Origin: CAYVQZ01 sp964453435
GTDB lineage: Bacteria > Abyssobacteria > SURF-5
Length of the DNA stretch: 64,000 nt
Assembly: GCA_964453435.1 (NCBI GenBank)
Contig: CAYVQZ010000004.1
Span: 1 to 64,000, forward strand
Direction of reading: 5' to 3'
Part shown: piece by piece, positions 31,684 through 40,252 of the stretch
Numbering within the stretch: the stretch's first letter is position 1
Layout of the letters: each line of letters starts with the position of its first letter
Translations under genes and position numbers: made by a program
The notes under the pieces: model-generated
Told to the model about the DNA's origin: nothing
The model's database searches: none
What the model saw: only the letters and a program-made list of their open reading frames with translations

Positions 31684-33291
31684 ATGAAAAACTTTTCAAA
31701 AATCGGGGACAACTCGATTCTTGGGCCTTGTCCCGGTCTTGTTTCGGTTCCGATGGTAAAGAAGCGCCGTCTGGAACTGGAGAAGCCCACGCTGCAAGAC
31801 CCGACCGGAGACGTCGACAGAATACTCTCGGCGTTGTCCGAGGTGTTGAGCGCTGAGGGTAGGTCAGCCGCGACAATAAGAGCGCCCCTGGGTTTCATGA
31901 GAGAGGCGAGTGGCGCGCTTCGGCAAGAAGGTTTTCGGATGGCTGTCGCGGTTGCCGACCATGGGGATGTTTCGGCGCTGGTCGGCATTGTCGGCGCTCA
32001 CTCCAGTGACGCTTGCCTTGGCCTTGCCATTGACATTGGAACGACGACGATAAGTTCGTACCTGGTCGACATGACCACCGGACAAATACTCGGAAGCATG
32101 GCAGCGGAGAACCCTCAAACCAGGCATGGAGAAGATATTCTTACGAGGATTCACTTTTGCCAGAATCCCGGCGGACTGACGTCTCTCCAGCGAATGGTTA
32201 CAGAGTGCATCAATGGCTCGGCTGAAGCATTGTGTGCGAATTGCGGGTTCAATCAAAGAGAAATTTATGCCGTGAGCGTGGCTGGAAACCCGACCATGAT
32301 TCACTTGTTTCTTCGTCTTGACCCGTTCCAGTTGTGCCGCGAACCCTACGTGCCCGTGTTCAACCGACCGATGGAGCTCGAAGCGTGGGAGACCGGAATC
32401 GACATTCATCCCCATGGGCCGGTGTACGTGTTCCCGAATCTCGGCAGTTATTTCGGGGGTGACGTGGTAGCAGGCATTCTGGCTTCGGGAATGCATAAAA
32501 GCAAGGGCTTGTCCATGCTGTTAGACGTGGGAACGAATGCCGAGGTCGTTCTCGGAAACTGTGATTGGCTCGTTGTCTGCGCGGGCGCTGCGGGACCGGC
32601 GTTAGAGGCGGGTGGAGCAAAAGCAGGCATGCGCGCGGTCGAAGGCGCGATCGAACGCATCCGAATCGACAGAACGACACTTCTGCCAGGCATCCGGGTA
32701 ATTGGAGGCGCCCCGGCACAGGGTATTTGCGGGTCGGGCCTCATAAGCGCAATTGCGGAGCTTTACCGTTCCGGGATAATAGACCCGAAGGGGAGAATCA
32801 AGGAGGTTTCGCCCGGCGAGAGGATTACGGAGGCGAACGGCGTGAAAGGCTATGTCGTGGTTTCGGCCGCGTATGGAGAAGGTCCGAAAGATATTATTCT
32901 CGATGAACTGGACATCGGGAATCTCATTCGCGCGAAGGCGGCCATGTATACGGCGCTGACACTGGTTACGGAGAGATTGGGGGTGACCTTCGGCGAACTC
33001 GACCATTTCTTCGTTGCGGGCAGTTTTGGAGAGCACATCGACCCGGCGGACGCAATAACAATCGGAATGCTGCCCGACATTCCGCTCGAACGTTTCAAGG
33101 CGCTCGGGAACAGCGCGGGCTTGGGCGCATGTCTCATGCTGGCCTCCTGCGGTCTCCGCGAGGAGATCGAATCAATCCGAGCAAAGACAGCATACATTCA
33201 GTTGACGACAGACAATGAATTCATGAGCCGTTTGAACGCGGCCATTTTCATTCCGCACACCGACCGGGGACTTTTCCCTTCGGTCCCCTGA
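31684..33291 (+). CDS. ASKHA-domain corrinoid-activation-like protein (DUF4445)
   Basis: 535 residues. The ATPase core has AIDIGTTTISSYLVD, LLDVGTNAEVVLG, CAGAAGPALEAGGAKAGM and the C-terminal FFVAGSFGEHIDPADA. These match the RACo/RamA-type ASKHA ATPases that reduce corrinoid proteins to Co(I). The N-terminal [2Fe-2S] domain of RACo is absent, and there is no C-terminal ferredoxin as in RamA; the first ~110 residues seem to be the linker domain. No corrinoid protein or methyltransferase lies nearby. Start ATG 31684. Confidence 0.82.
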   Translation: MKNFSKIGDNSILGPCPGLVSVPMVKKRRLELEKPTLQDPTGDVDRILSALSEVLSAEGRSAATIRAPLGFMREASGALRQEGFRMAVAVADHGDVSALVGIVGAHSSDACLGLAIDIGTTTISSYLVDMTTGQILGSMAAENPQTRHGEDILTRIHFCQNPGGLTSLQRMVTECINGSAEALCANCGFNQREIYAVSVAGNPTMIHLFLRLDPFQLCREPYVPVFNRPMELEAWETGIDIHPHGPVYVFPNLGSYFGGDVVAGILASGMHKSKGLSMLLDVGTNAEVVLGNCDWLVVCAGAAGPALEAGGAKAGMRAVEGAIERIRIDRTTLLPGIRVIGGAPAQGICGSGLISAIAELYRSGIIDPKGRIKEVSPGERITEANGVKGYVVVSAAYGEGPKDIILDELDIGNLIRAKAAMYTALTLVTERLGVTFGELDHFFVAGSFGEHIDPADAITIGMLPDIPLERFKALGNSAGLGACLMLASCGLREEIESIRAKTAYIQLTTDNEFMSRLNAAIFIPHTDRGLFPSVP

Positions 33292-33322
33292 ATTGCGTAT
33301 CGGAATCGACTTTTCAATTGCC

Positions 33323-33351
33323 TTGACAGCATATGAATGTTCTGATAAGAA
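33323..33351 (+). promoter_or_regulatory. Possible promoter for the TIGR04076-like gene
   Basis: TTGACA (33323-33328), 17-nt spacer, TAAGAA (33346-33351), about 50 nt before the start codon. Confidence 0.5.
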
Positions 33352-33401
33352 CTTGGATGCTTTTGTAAAACACATGATGCGAACTGCAAAGGAGAACAAC
33401 G

Positions 33402-33815
33402 ATGGATGAAGCCGCGCGTGAAATGGCAAAAAGCGCTATCGGGATTAGCGACGAAGAGCTCGACAAGCTTTCTCCCGGCATGCAGCGCCTGCTGGAGAAC
33501 AGTATGGCGCTGATGGGATACCGCATCGTGGCGGAGGTGGTGGAGGCGGAAAACTGCTTCGCATTCTACAAGCCGGGCGACAAGCTCGTGTTCAACGCGA
33601 CGATGGTAAACAAAGATGAGACCACTGCCCCCAACATTTGCACCGACGCCATTACTCCATTGAATACGGCGATTCGCGCAATGCTCTCGGCCATCGTGAA
33701 TGGAGAAGACCCGAACAAATACATCTTCAATCACGTCCAGTGTATCGACACCGGCGCGACGCACGGGGGACTGGGGCGGGTGCTGTTCAAGGTCTACGTC
33801 GAGCCTGTGGGATAG
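33402..33815 (+). CDS. TIGR04076-like protein
   Basis: 137 residues, ATG after GGAG. The C-terminal part (RIVAEVVEAENCFAFYKPGDKLVF, later PNICTDAITPLNTAIRAML and a small Cys/His-bearing tail) follows the TIGR04076 pattern of small proteins from anaerobes with no known function. The N-terminus is an extra helical segment of about 35 residues. The last 22 nt overlap the convergent acyl-CoA synthetase gene. Confidence 0.6.
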   Translation: MDEAAREMAKSAIGISDEELDKLSPGMQRLLENSMALMGYRIVAEVVEAENCFAFYKPGDKLVFNATMVNKDETTAPNICTDAITPLNTAIRAMLSAIVNGEDPNKYIFNHVQCIDTGATHGGLGRVLFKVYVEPVG

Positions 33816-35212
33816 CCCGACTCGAAGCGTCTCAGTATCTCTCCGCGACGGACCAGCCCTTTCAATGCCTTGACGGCTCGCGCGGGCAACGGATACACGG
33901 GGATCCCGTTGTTTTGGAAATCGGCAATTCCTTCTTCGGTTTCCTTTGAAGACAACCGGACCGGGAAATTCGCGCACACGACAATCGGCTTGGGGATTTC
34001 TCTCGCGAGCGGTATCAATTGAGCCGAGACTCCGACAGTAAACAGAGAGAAGACGTCAAGGTAGAATACAATGAGCGAATCGACATTTTCATCATTCAAC
34101 ACCGCCGTCGCTGCCTCACCGAACACGTCCATGCTGCTCACAAAGGCGAGGTCGACCGGGTTGTTTCGTATAGTCAGGTCGGGCCAGAGTTCTTTGAGGG
34201 CCGCAACCGTTTTCGGGGAGAGAACGGCCATTTGAAGGCCGTGGCTCTCAACCAGGTCGGTGAGCATGATGCCCGGCCCCGCCTGAAACGACATGACGGC
34301 CACCCTGTCGCCGGCCGGCGGTTGCGCCAGATTGAGGATTTTTGCGATGTCGAGGAGCTCGACGGTGTCTTCCGCCGGCACGATGCCCGCCTGTTCGAAT
34401 GCGGCATAGTAAAGGCCGTGGTGTCCGGAAAGCGAGCCCGTATGCGATTGGACCGCGCGTGAAGCCGCTTCGGACCGTCCAACCTTCAGCCCGACGAGCG
34501 GTTTCCTAATGGTGACCTCTCTCGCGGCCTCCATGACCGAGCGGGGGTCTTCGATTCCTTCCAGATACAGGATTATTGTCTTCGTTTCCGGGTCGGCGCC
34601 AAGAAATTCGATTAACTCGGGGAAGCCGAGGTTGCATCGATTGCCGAGGCCGACAACCTTGCTCATGCCCACCCCTTCGTCAATCGCCTGAAACGAAACG
34701 AGGTGACACACGCCGCCGCTTTGGCCGAGCATTCCTATGGAACCGGGCCTCAGATGGCTGAAAACGGGAGTGAACGAAGCGTTCAGTTTCGCGGGCACGT
34801 TGACCATGCCGAACGTATTGGGTCCGACTATCTTGACGCCGGCATCGTTTGCGATTCCGGTTATCTCTTTCTGAAGGTCCGCCCCTGCGGGGTCCCCGAT
34901 CTCCTTGAAGCCTGCGGTGATGATCACTGCGCCGGCAGCATTTTTCTTCGCGGCCTCCCGAAGAGTCTCGGCGACGTGCTTCGCCTGAACGACAATGATG
35001 ACGAGGTCGATATCTCCCGGAACATCCATCAGGCTGGGATACGTTTGCAGGCCGCAAATCGAATCCAACTCGCTGTTAATGGGATAAATCTTGCCTTCAT
35101 ACGCAATGTCGACAAGACTGAGCACGCACCGATGGCCCATTTTCAGAGGATTATCCGAAGCGCCAACGATTGCCACCGATTCGGGGCGGAAAACTCGGTC
35201 AAGCGTGTTCAT
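33794..35212 (-). CDS. ADP-forming acyl-CoA synthetase alpha-type subunit
   Basis: 472 residues from the ATG at 35212 (AAGGAG 6 nt upstream). An N-terminal CoA-binding Rossmann domain (FRPESVAIVGASDNP), then two succinyl-CoA-synthetase-like domains with GQSGGV and the phospho-His segment QSHTGSLSGHHG. The ATP-grasp beta part is missing, so a separate beta subunit is expected elsewhere. The enzyme makes ATP from acyl-CoA and ADP, typical of fermenters and archaea. Confidence 0.88.
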   Translation of the reverse strand: MNTLDRVFRPESVAIVGASDNPLKMGHRCVLSLVDIAYEGKIYPINSELDSICGLQTYPSLMDVPGDIDLVIIVVQAKHVAETLREAAKKNAAGAVIITAGFKEIGDPAGADLQKEITGIANDAGVKIVGPNTFGMVNVPAKLNASFTPVFSHLRPGSIGMLGQSGGVCHLVSFQAIDEGVGMSKVVGLGNRCNLGFPELIEFLGADPETKTIILYLEGIEDPRSVMEAAREVTIRKPLVGLKVGRSEAASRAVQSHTGSLSGHHGLYYAAFEQAGIVPAEDTVELLDIAKILNLAQPPAGDRVAVMSFQAGPGIMLTDLVESHGLQMAVLSPKTVAALKELWPDLTIRNNPVDLAFVSSMDVFGEAATAVLNDENVDSLIVFYLDVFSLFTVGVSAQLIPLAREIPKPIVVCANFPVRLSSKETEEGIADFQNNGIPVYPLPARAVKALKGLVRRGEILRRFESGYPTGST

Positions 35213-35464
35213 GCCTTCTCCTTGGAGTCGGGTGTTTGCGCGCATGCTGCGGAAGTAATCGGTTTATCCGTTTTTTTGAGAATCCCCCCGCTCTCGTCAT
35301 ACGACTGAGCGAAAAAACGATGAATCTTTCGCATTCGGCGTCTTTTCGTTCGAGATTGCTCTGCTCCGTTCAGAACGGCAGCGATGAGGAACGGGAGATT
35401 GGAACAGGTCAAAAGAAACCTCACAAGGGAGACTGTGAATATGTCCCACGGTCAATAATCCGCG

Positions 35465-35560
35465 CTTCGGGGGCAGTCCGCCAATCTATCCCGCGAAGCG
35501 CGGGACTTCGCTCCGCTCAGCGCAAAAGACGGGCGATTCAGTAATTGGGCACAGTCCCTT
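35465..35560 (+). repeat. Dispersed hairpin element, copy A
   Basis: Core with GGGGGCAGTCCGCCAATC, hairpin CCCGCG-AAG-CGCGGG, CTTCGCTCCGCTCAGCG and TAATTGGGCACAG. It is the most divergent of seven copies (others at 45281, 49547, 51322, 57547, 61550 and 63637). The rest of 35213-35658 has only short flanking pieces (TATGTCCCACGG-type). Confidence 0.85.
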
Positions 35561-35658
35561 TCGCTGGCGTTTCCGCAAAAAACATAATTATCGAACAGCC
35601 TCACCGTCCGCTTCGCTGCGCAAAGCATGGGACATATTCAAGGGGTTGAACCCTTTGC

Positions 35659-36729
35659 TCAACACAGTTCCTTCAGCACGGCTTCCGCGAATTCCATAGT
35701 TGAGGCGGCTCCGCCCTGGTCACGGGTCATAGTTTGGCGTTTTCGGTAAACGGCCTCCACCGCTTTCTGAAGCGCCTGCGCCTCGCTGGTCAGTCCGAGA
35801 TATTCGAGCATCATCGCGGACGACAGTATGGTAGCGGTGGGATTGGCTATGCCTTTTCCCGCTATGTCGGGAGCCGAACCGTGAACGGACTCGAAATACG
35901 GGCGCTCTTCGCCATAGCAGCCGCTCGGCGCAATTCCGAGACCGCCTACCAGTTCGGCGCCGAGGTCCGAAAGGATATCGCCAAACATGTTCGACGTCAC
36001 GATGACATCCATGTCCTGAGGAAATCTGACGAGTCTGCGCGCGGCATCGTCAACATGAAAGTGTTCATACTGCAATTCCGGAAAATCATCGAGCATATTT
36101 TCGACTCTTCGCTTGAACAATCCGCACGATTCGCGAAGCATGTTCTGTTTTGTGACGCATGTGAGCTTTCCTTTGTGGCCCGCCTCTTTGCGCTTGCGCG
36201 CAAGTTCGCACGCAAACCGGGCGATCCTGTCAGCGCCTTCCTCCGTAATGATGCGCACAGCGAACTTGCCAACGCCCGCATCGCCGAAGCTCTTGCCCAG
36301 CAGGTCGCGATAGTCGGGCATGGCCTTCGCGAGGTCGGAGATGTCGCCTTCCCTCCCGGGATACATTCCCTCGAGGTTCTCGCGAACGACGACGAAATCG
36401 ATGTTCTCCGGATTCGACAACGGCGAATTGGAACCCGGGAAATATCTGCACGGCCTGACATTGGCATATGTCCGCAAAACGTAGCGGAGATACGCCATAA
36501 TAATTATGCTGGCTTCGTCGGTAGAACCGAACAGTATGGCATCGGCAGAGTCGCACAGCTCGCGCGCCTCGTCCGGAAATGCGGTTCCGTATTCATCGAC
36601 GACTTTTTCGCCGCACGGCGGCACGTGTATTTCAAGCGCAAATTCGGCTTTCCTGAGGATACGCGTCGCCGCCTCCGTAACCTCCGGACCAATCCCGTCT
36701 CCGCCGAGGACAACGACCTTTTTTGCCAT
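35659..36729 (-). CDS. Isocitrate/isopropylmalate dehydrogenase-family protein
   Basis: 356 residues from the ATG at 36729 (GGAGGGAAAAAG upstream). KKVVVLGGDGIGPEV, NVRPCRYFPGSNSPL, VVRENLEGMYPGREGD, the Lys-Asp catalytic region (CVTKQNMLRESCGLF, DVIVTSNMFGDILSDLGAEL) and GSAPDIAGKGIANPTATILS are those of NAD(P)-dependent beta-decarboxylating dehydrogenases. Which substrate (isocitrate, isopropylmalate, homoisocitrate or tartrate) cannot be decided here. It has its own promoter and no leu or TCA partner. Confidence 0.9.
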   Translation of the reverse strand: MAKKVVVLGGDGIGPEVTEAATRILRKAEFALEIHVPPCGEKVVDEYGTAFPDEARELCDSADAILFGSTDEASIIIMAYLRYVLRTYANVRPCRYFPGSNSPLSNPENIDFVVVRENLEGMYPGREGDISDLAKAMPDYRDLLGKSFGDAGVGKFAVRIITEEGADRIARFACELARKRKEAGHKGKLTCVTKQNMLRESCGLFKRRVENMLDDFPELQYEHFHVDDAARRLVRFPQDMDVIVTSNMFGDILSDLGAELVGGLGIAPSGCYGEERPYFESVHGSAPDIAGKGIANPTATILSSAMMLEYLGLTSEAQALQKAVEAVYRKRQTMTRDQGGAASTMEFAEAVLKELC

Positions 36730-36775
36730 CTTTTTCCCTCCGATGGTGGACATCTGGATGATGAACACGGGCGGT

Positions 36776-36805
36776 ATCCTACCATGACGAGGAGTTTGCG
36801 GTCAA
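36776..36805 (-). promoter_or_regulatory. Promoter of the dehydrogenase gene
   Basis: Minus strand: TTGACC (36800-36805), 18-nt spacer, TAGGAT (36776-36781). Confidence 0.7.
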
Positions 36806-36887
36806 ACGGTTCGAGCTCCTCAGACTGCTTCGGCGGCGCGTGTCGATTCGCCATTGGTTTTGAATTCCCGTGGCATTAAGTCATAAA

Positions 36888-37667
36888 ATGGACCCCATGG
36901 AAAGTTTGCCAGGAAATTGCATCAATCGATGGCGTCGGCGCGGCTGGGACCTGTATGCGCCCTTCTACAATCGGGTGCAGCCTGCGCTGATTCGCGCATT
37001 CAGCTTATTCGGTGAGCTGTCGTATGAGGAATTCGAGAAGAAGGTTGTGGCGGCGGCCGGGCTGGAAGGGGGACAGGCGGTTCTCGACGTGGCCTGCGGA
37101 ACCGGCGCCAGTCACGAGCATATCATCGAATCGATCGGCAGGAGAGGAAGGCTCGTGGCCGTTGATTTTTCGCCGCAGATGCTCGAGCGCGCGCGGGAAC
37201 GGGGAGAAAAACTCCAGTTGCGAAACATTTCATACCGGCGAGCGGACGCGGAAGCGCTTTCCTCATCTTTCGAGGAAGAATCATTTGACGCTGTTCTGAG
37301 CTGTAACGGGTTGCCGAACTTCCCCCGTCCGGAAGCGGCTCTCTCCGAAATGTCATGCGTGCTGCGACCCGGCGGCAGGATCGCGCTTTCGACAATAAAC
37401 CGTGATAAATGCGAGACTCATCCGCTGTGGCGCTGGGCAATCAAGTTTCCGGTCAGCCATTTCTTCTATCGGGAAGAGTTGCGGGAGACACTGAGGGCGT
37501 TGAGCTTTGCGAGAGTCAAGTTCTGCGAGCACGGAATGATGCTTATAGTTACGGCAACCAAGAGGCGGTCGCGCAAGAAGAAAGCGGCGGAAGATTCCGC
37601 ATCGGCCGCGGGCGCCACACGAAGGCGAGCAAAAAGAACAGCGAGGCGCAGGAGCAGCGCCCGGTGA
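36888..37667 (+). CDS. Class I SAM-dependent methyltransferase
   Basis: 259 residues from the ATG at 36888; no clear RBS. Motif I VLDVACGTGASHEHI, motif II LVAVDFSPQMLERARER and the following FDAVLSCNGLPNFPRPEAAL define a UbiE-like methyltransferase. The C-terminal ~40 residues are a Lys/Arg/Ala-rich tail (TKRRSRKKKAA to RRSSAR) that is probably unstructured and might bind nucleic acid or membrane; this is unusual for the family. The substrate is unknown. Confidence 0.88.
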   Translation: MDPMESLPGNCINRWRRRGWDLYAPFYNRVQPALIRAFSLFGELSYEEFEKKVVAAAGLEGGQAVLDVACGTGASHEHIIESIGRRGRLVAVDFSPQMLERARERGEKLQLRNISYRRADAEALSSSFEEESFDAVLSCNGLPNFPRPEAALSEMSCVLRPGGRIALSTINRDKCETHPLWRWAIKFPVSHFFYREELRETLRALSFARVKFCEHGMMLIVTATKRRSRKKKAAEDSASAAGATRRRAKRTARRRSSAR

Positions 37668-37708
37668 GACGGTAATGACACGAAAGAAGCGAGTTTCCGG
37701 CGACGGTA

Positions 37709-38485
37709 TTATGGACCGGATGAGGCTTGCGCCTCTCTGATTTGCTCGACGAGCTTGTTCACGATGGCCTCATTATAATCCCTTCCCGCTTCCGCCGTGG
37801 CTTTGGTGGCGTCTCCGAGTATCCCAACGGGCGACAATCGATGCATCCCCTGTTCGTGCAGGCGCTCCTCATAGTCAGAGCCAAGGTCCACATTGCCGCG
37901 AGCGGCGCGTGTCATGTCCACAATTTCCGGATAGTCGGCCAGCATCACGGAGGTCTCGAGGTGGCCCGCGTGTGTGCCAACCTCGCCCGGCGTCACTTCA
38001 TATTTTGCGCCGACTTCCACCATCGCGGCCAGGTATGCGGAATCGTCGGACTGCGTGACCGCCCTCGCGGAGAGGCTTTCACGCGTCAGCCGCTCCGTCG
38101 CGCGGATTACGGTTTTCACATTGCCGCCGTGAGTGGGAACGAGGACAATGAGCCGAAACCCGTGTCGCGCCAGGCTTCTGCAGCAGTCGACGAGAACTTC
38201 CTCCAGCGTCTCTTCCCGCAATGTCATGCTGCCTGCAAAGGCCATGTGATGCTCCGACATTCCGATTCGAATGGTAGGCGCAACGAGCGCGTTTCCAAGT
38301 TTTTTGGCAACTCGTTCCACGAGTTTATGCCCAATCAGCGAATCGGTTCCGAGCGGCAGATGAGGGCCGTGCTGTTCGGTTGAGCCGACCGCCAGCAGGA
38401 TAGTATCGCAGCCGTTCTCAATCGCCTGGCGAACGAGGGGAGACGTCATTCTGTCAAGCCAGACATTTGCGTCCGTCGTTGGCAT
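37709..38485 (-). CDS. Creatininase-family protein
   Basis: 258 residues from the ATG at 38485 (AAAGGA upstream). The metal-binding motifs STEQHGPHLPLGTD, PTHGGN and GTHAGHLETS are all present. Members include creatininase, mycofactocin peptidase MftE and the FAPy hydrolase ArfB; nothing here selects one. Good promoter at 38553. Convergent with the methyltransferase gene. Confidence 0.9.
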   Translation of the reverse strand: MPTTDANVWLDRMTSPLVRQAIENGCDTILLAVGSTEQHGPHLPLGTDSLIGHKLVERVAKKLGNALVAPTIRIGMSEHHMAFAGSMTLREETLEEVLVDCCRSLARHGFRLIVLVPTHGGNVKTVIRATERLTRESLSARAVTQSDDSAYLAAMVEVGAKYEVTPGEVGTHAGHLETSVMLADYPEIVDMTRAARGNVDLGSDYEERLHEQGMHRLSPVGILGDATKATAEAGRDYNEAIVNKLVEQIREAQASSGP

Positions 38486-38552
38486 GGCTTTGTCCTTTCT
38501 GTGAACCGCCCGGTGACAACCAGACCGGCGCCGCAGAGCCCGAACAGAGACG

Positions 38553-38581
38553 ATTATATTTGAAGGTTCCCATATTATCAA
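38553..38581 (-). promoter_or_regulatory. Promoter of the creatininase gene
   Basis: Minus strand: TTGATA (38576-38581), 17-nt spacer, TATAAT (38553-38558). Confidence 0.85.
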
Positions 38582-39209
38582 GCGCGCTTCTGCGTCCTGT
38601 CATTACGGTGTGCGACAGCACGCCTACCCACGAATTCCTAAATGCGGACACGCGCGCAATCGTGAGGAGCGTTCACAGCCCCGCGAGCTGGGACACAAGT
38701 GGGATGGCCGCTATAGTTCCTATTTTTGACAGGATTGTGTGAGGGGGACCTCATAATGAACGACGAAGCGATTCGCGACGCTGTGCGACATCGTTCGGTA
38801 ATCCGGTGAATGAACGTTTTCCACCAAAAGGCTTCGAGCCGGAACTTTGCGCCTTGGCGCAGCAACGGGAGCCGCCAATCGTTCCGGGCCTGCACCCAAT
38901 CCTGCCGAGGTTTACACCATTCCCTTCTCCCAAATAGGCGTTTCACCCCATTTATCCTCCTTCAGGGCACTGATATTGTGATGGGGGATGCCGGAAAAAA
39001 ACGGCGAGCGATTCTTGCCTTGTGCGGGTTGAATCCTCTAAATCTGAAGGGCGGCGCCAGATATGGCCGTACAGGCGACGTTCCCCGCGGAGAGGTGTTT
39101 CTGTACAAGCCTGCGCGGGGGGGAGGCGCGTTGTCCTTTCCGGGTGTGTCTGTGCGCCTGATTCTGCGTCAAAGCGGGGCTTGAAAGAGATCAAAGAAAG
39201 GAAGCAAAA
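38582..39209. other. 628-bp stretch without a supported gene
   Basis: Open frames on both strands overlap each other and have no recognisable domains or proper starts. It may be decayed coding DNA, since the Lon-like pseudogene begins at its right end. Confidence 0.5.
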
Positions 39210-39681
39210 ATGGTCACCAATCACGAACTCGGTCCGGAGGAACTGCGGTGGAAATGCGACGTGGGACTTTTCGATTTCGAGACAACCGTTGATGTGGAGG
39301 GGAAAAGAGAGATTATCGGTTAGGGACGCCCTGGAGGCCCTTGAGACCGGCCTTTCCGTCCGGAAACCGGGATTCAACATCTACGTTGCCGGATTGACCG
39401 GCGCCGGCAAAATGACGACGATCAAGTTTATCCTGGAAAAATTGAAAGTGGCCAACTCGCGTCCGAACGACAAATGCTACGTCCATAACTTCAGGATGCC
39501 GGATATGCCGGGAATCATCGAACTCCCCGCGGGGAAAGGAAGAGAGTTCAAGGGAGATATGGTTGAAGCAATATTTCGCAGAACCGAAACGGGAAACCGG
39601 TGGTTCGTGACAAGCCGTGCGTGCGGGATGCCCGTCCACCGGCCTTCGCGGCCCGCGACTCCGACATTTCCCAAAGGATGA
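39210..39681 (+). pseudogene. Lon-like AAA protease gene remnant (N-terminal part)
   Basis: ATG after AAAGGAAG; the frame reads ELRWKCDVGLFDFETTVDVE then REIIG and a TAG. About 2 nt are missing there, and the other frame continues RDALEALETGLSVRKPGFNIYV, AGLTGAGKMTTIKFILEKL (Walker A) and MPGIIELPAGKGREFKGDMVEAI. This is the start of the PF13654-type Lon-like protease family. After that the sequence diverges and stops at 39681, so roughly three quarters of the gene is gone. Dead by nonsense, frameshift and truncation. Confidence 0.85.
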
Positions 39682-39703
39682 ACAAGAAGCTGAGTGCGCA
39701 GGA

Positions 39704-40249
39704 ATGAACCGAACAAGCGAAGACTTGACGCTGTTGGTAAGCGAAAAACAGATTGCAGATACGGTTCGGCGCGTCGCTGCCGAGATACGCCGTGACGCCA
39801 AGGAAACGACGCCGGTTTGCGTCGGTATCCTGAAAGGCGCGTTCGTATTCATGGCGGATTTGCTGCGAGCGCTCGGTGAACCGGTGGAGCTGGATTTTGC
39901 AAGGGTGTCGAGCTACGCCGACTCCGACTCGCCGGTGAGCGAGCCGGTCGTCGAACACGATATCAGTCTCGATATTGAGGGTCGCGATGTGCTCCTGATT
40001 GAAGACATCGTCGATACGGGCCGTTCCCTGGCCTGCCTCGTCGAGCACCTGAGCGCCCGTTCTCCCCGCAGCCTCAAAATAGCCGCCCTGGTCGACAAGC
40101 GCACTCGCCGCCAATTCCGGGTGCGATTGGACTACGTGGGAATGGTTTTTGAAGGCGGTTTTCTCGTCGGCTACGGAATGGATTTCGCGGAACGATACCG
40201 GAATCTGTCTGCAATCTACGAACTCCGGCCGCGGCATGGGGACCAGTGA
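39704..40249 (+). CDS. hpt: Hypoxanthine phosphoribosyltransferase
   Basis: 181 residues from the ATG at 39704. The PRPP-binding loop VLLIEDIVDTGRSL, GILKGAFVFMADLLRAL near the N-terminus and the C-terminal LVGYGMDF are standard. It makes IMP (or GMP) from the free base and PRPP. The stop is 3 nt before the ade start codon, so purine salvage genes form an operon. Start upstream sequences overlap the Lon remnant region. Confidence 0.94.
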   Translation: MNRTSEDLTLLVSEKQIADTVRRVAAEIRRDAKETTPVCVGILKGAFVFMADLLRALGEPVELDFARVSSYADSDSPVSEPVVEHDISLDIEGRDVLLIEDIVDTGRSLACLVEHLSARSPRSLKIAALVDKRTRRQFRVRLDYVGMVFEGGFLVGYGMDFAERYRNLSAIYELRPRHGDQ

Positions 40250-40252
40250 ACA

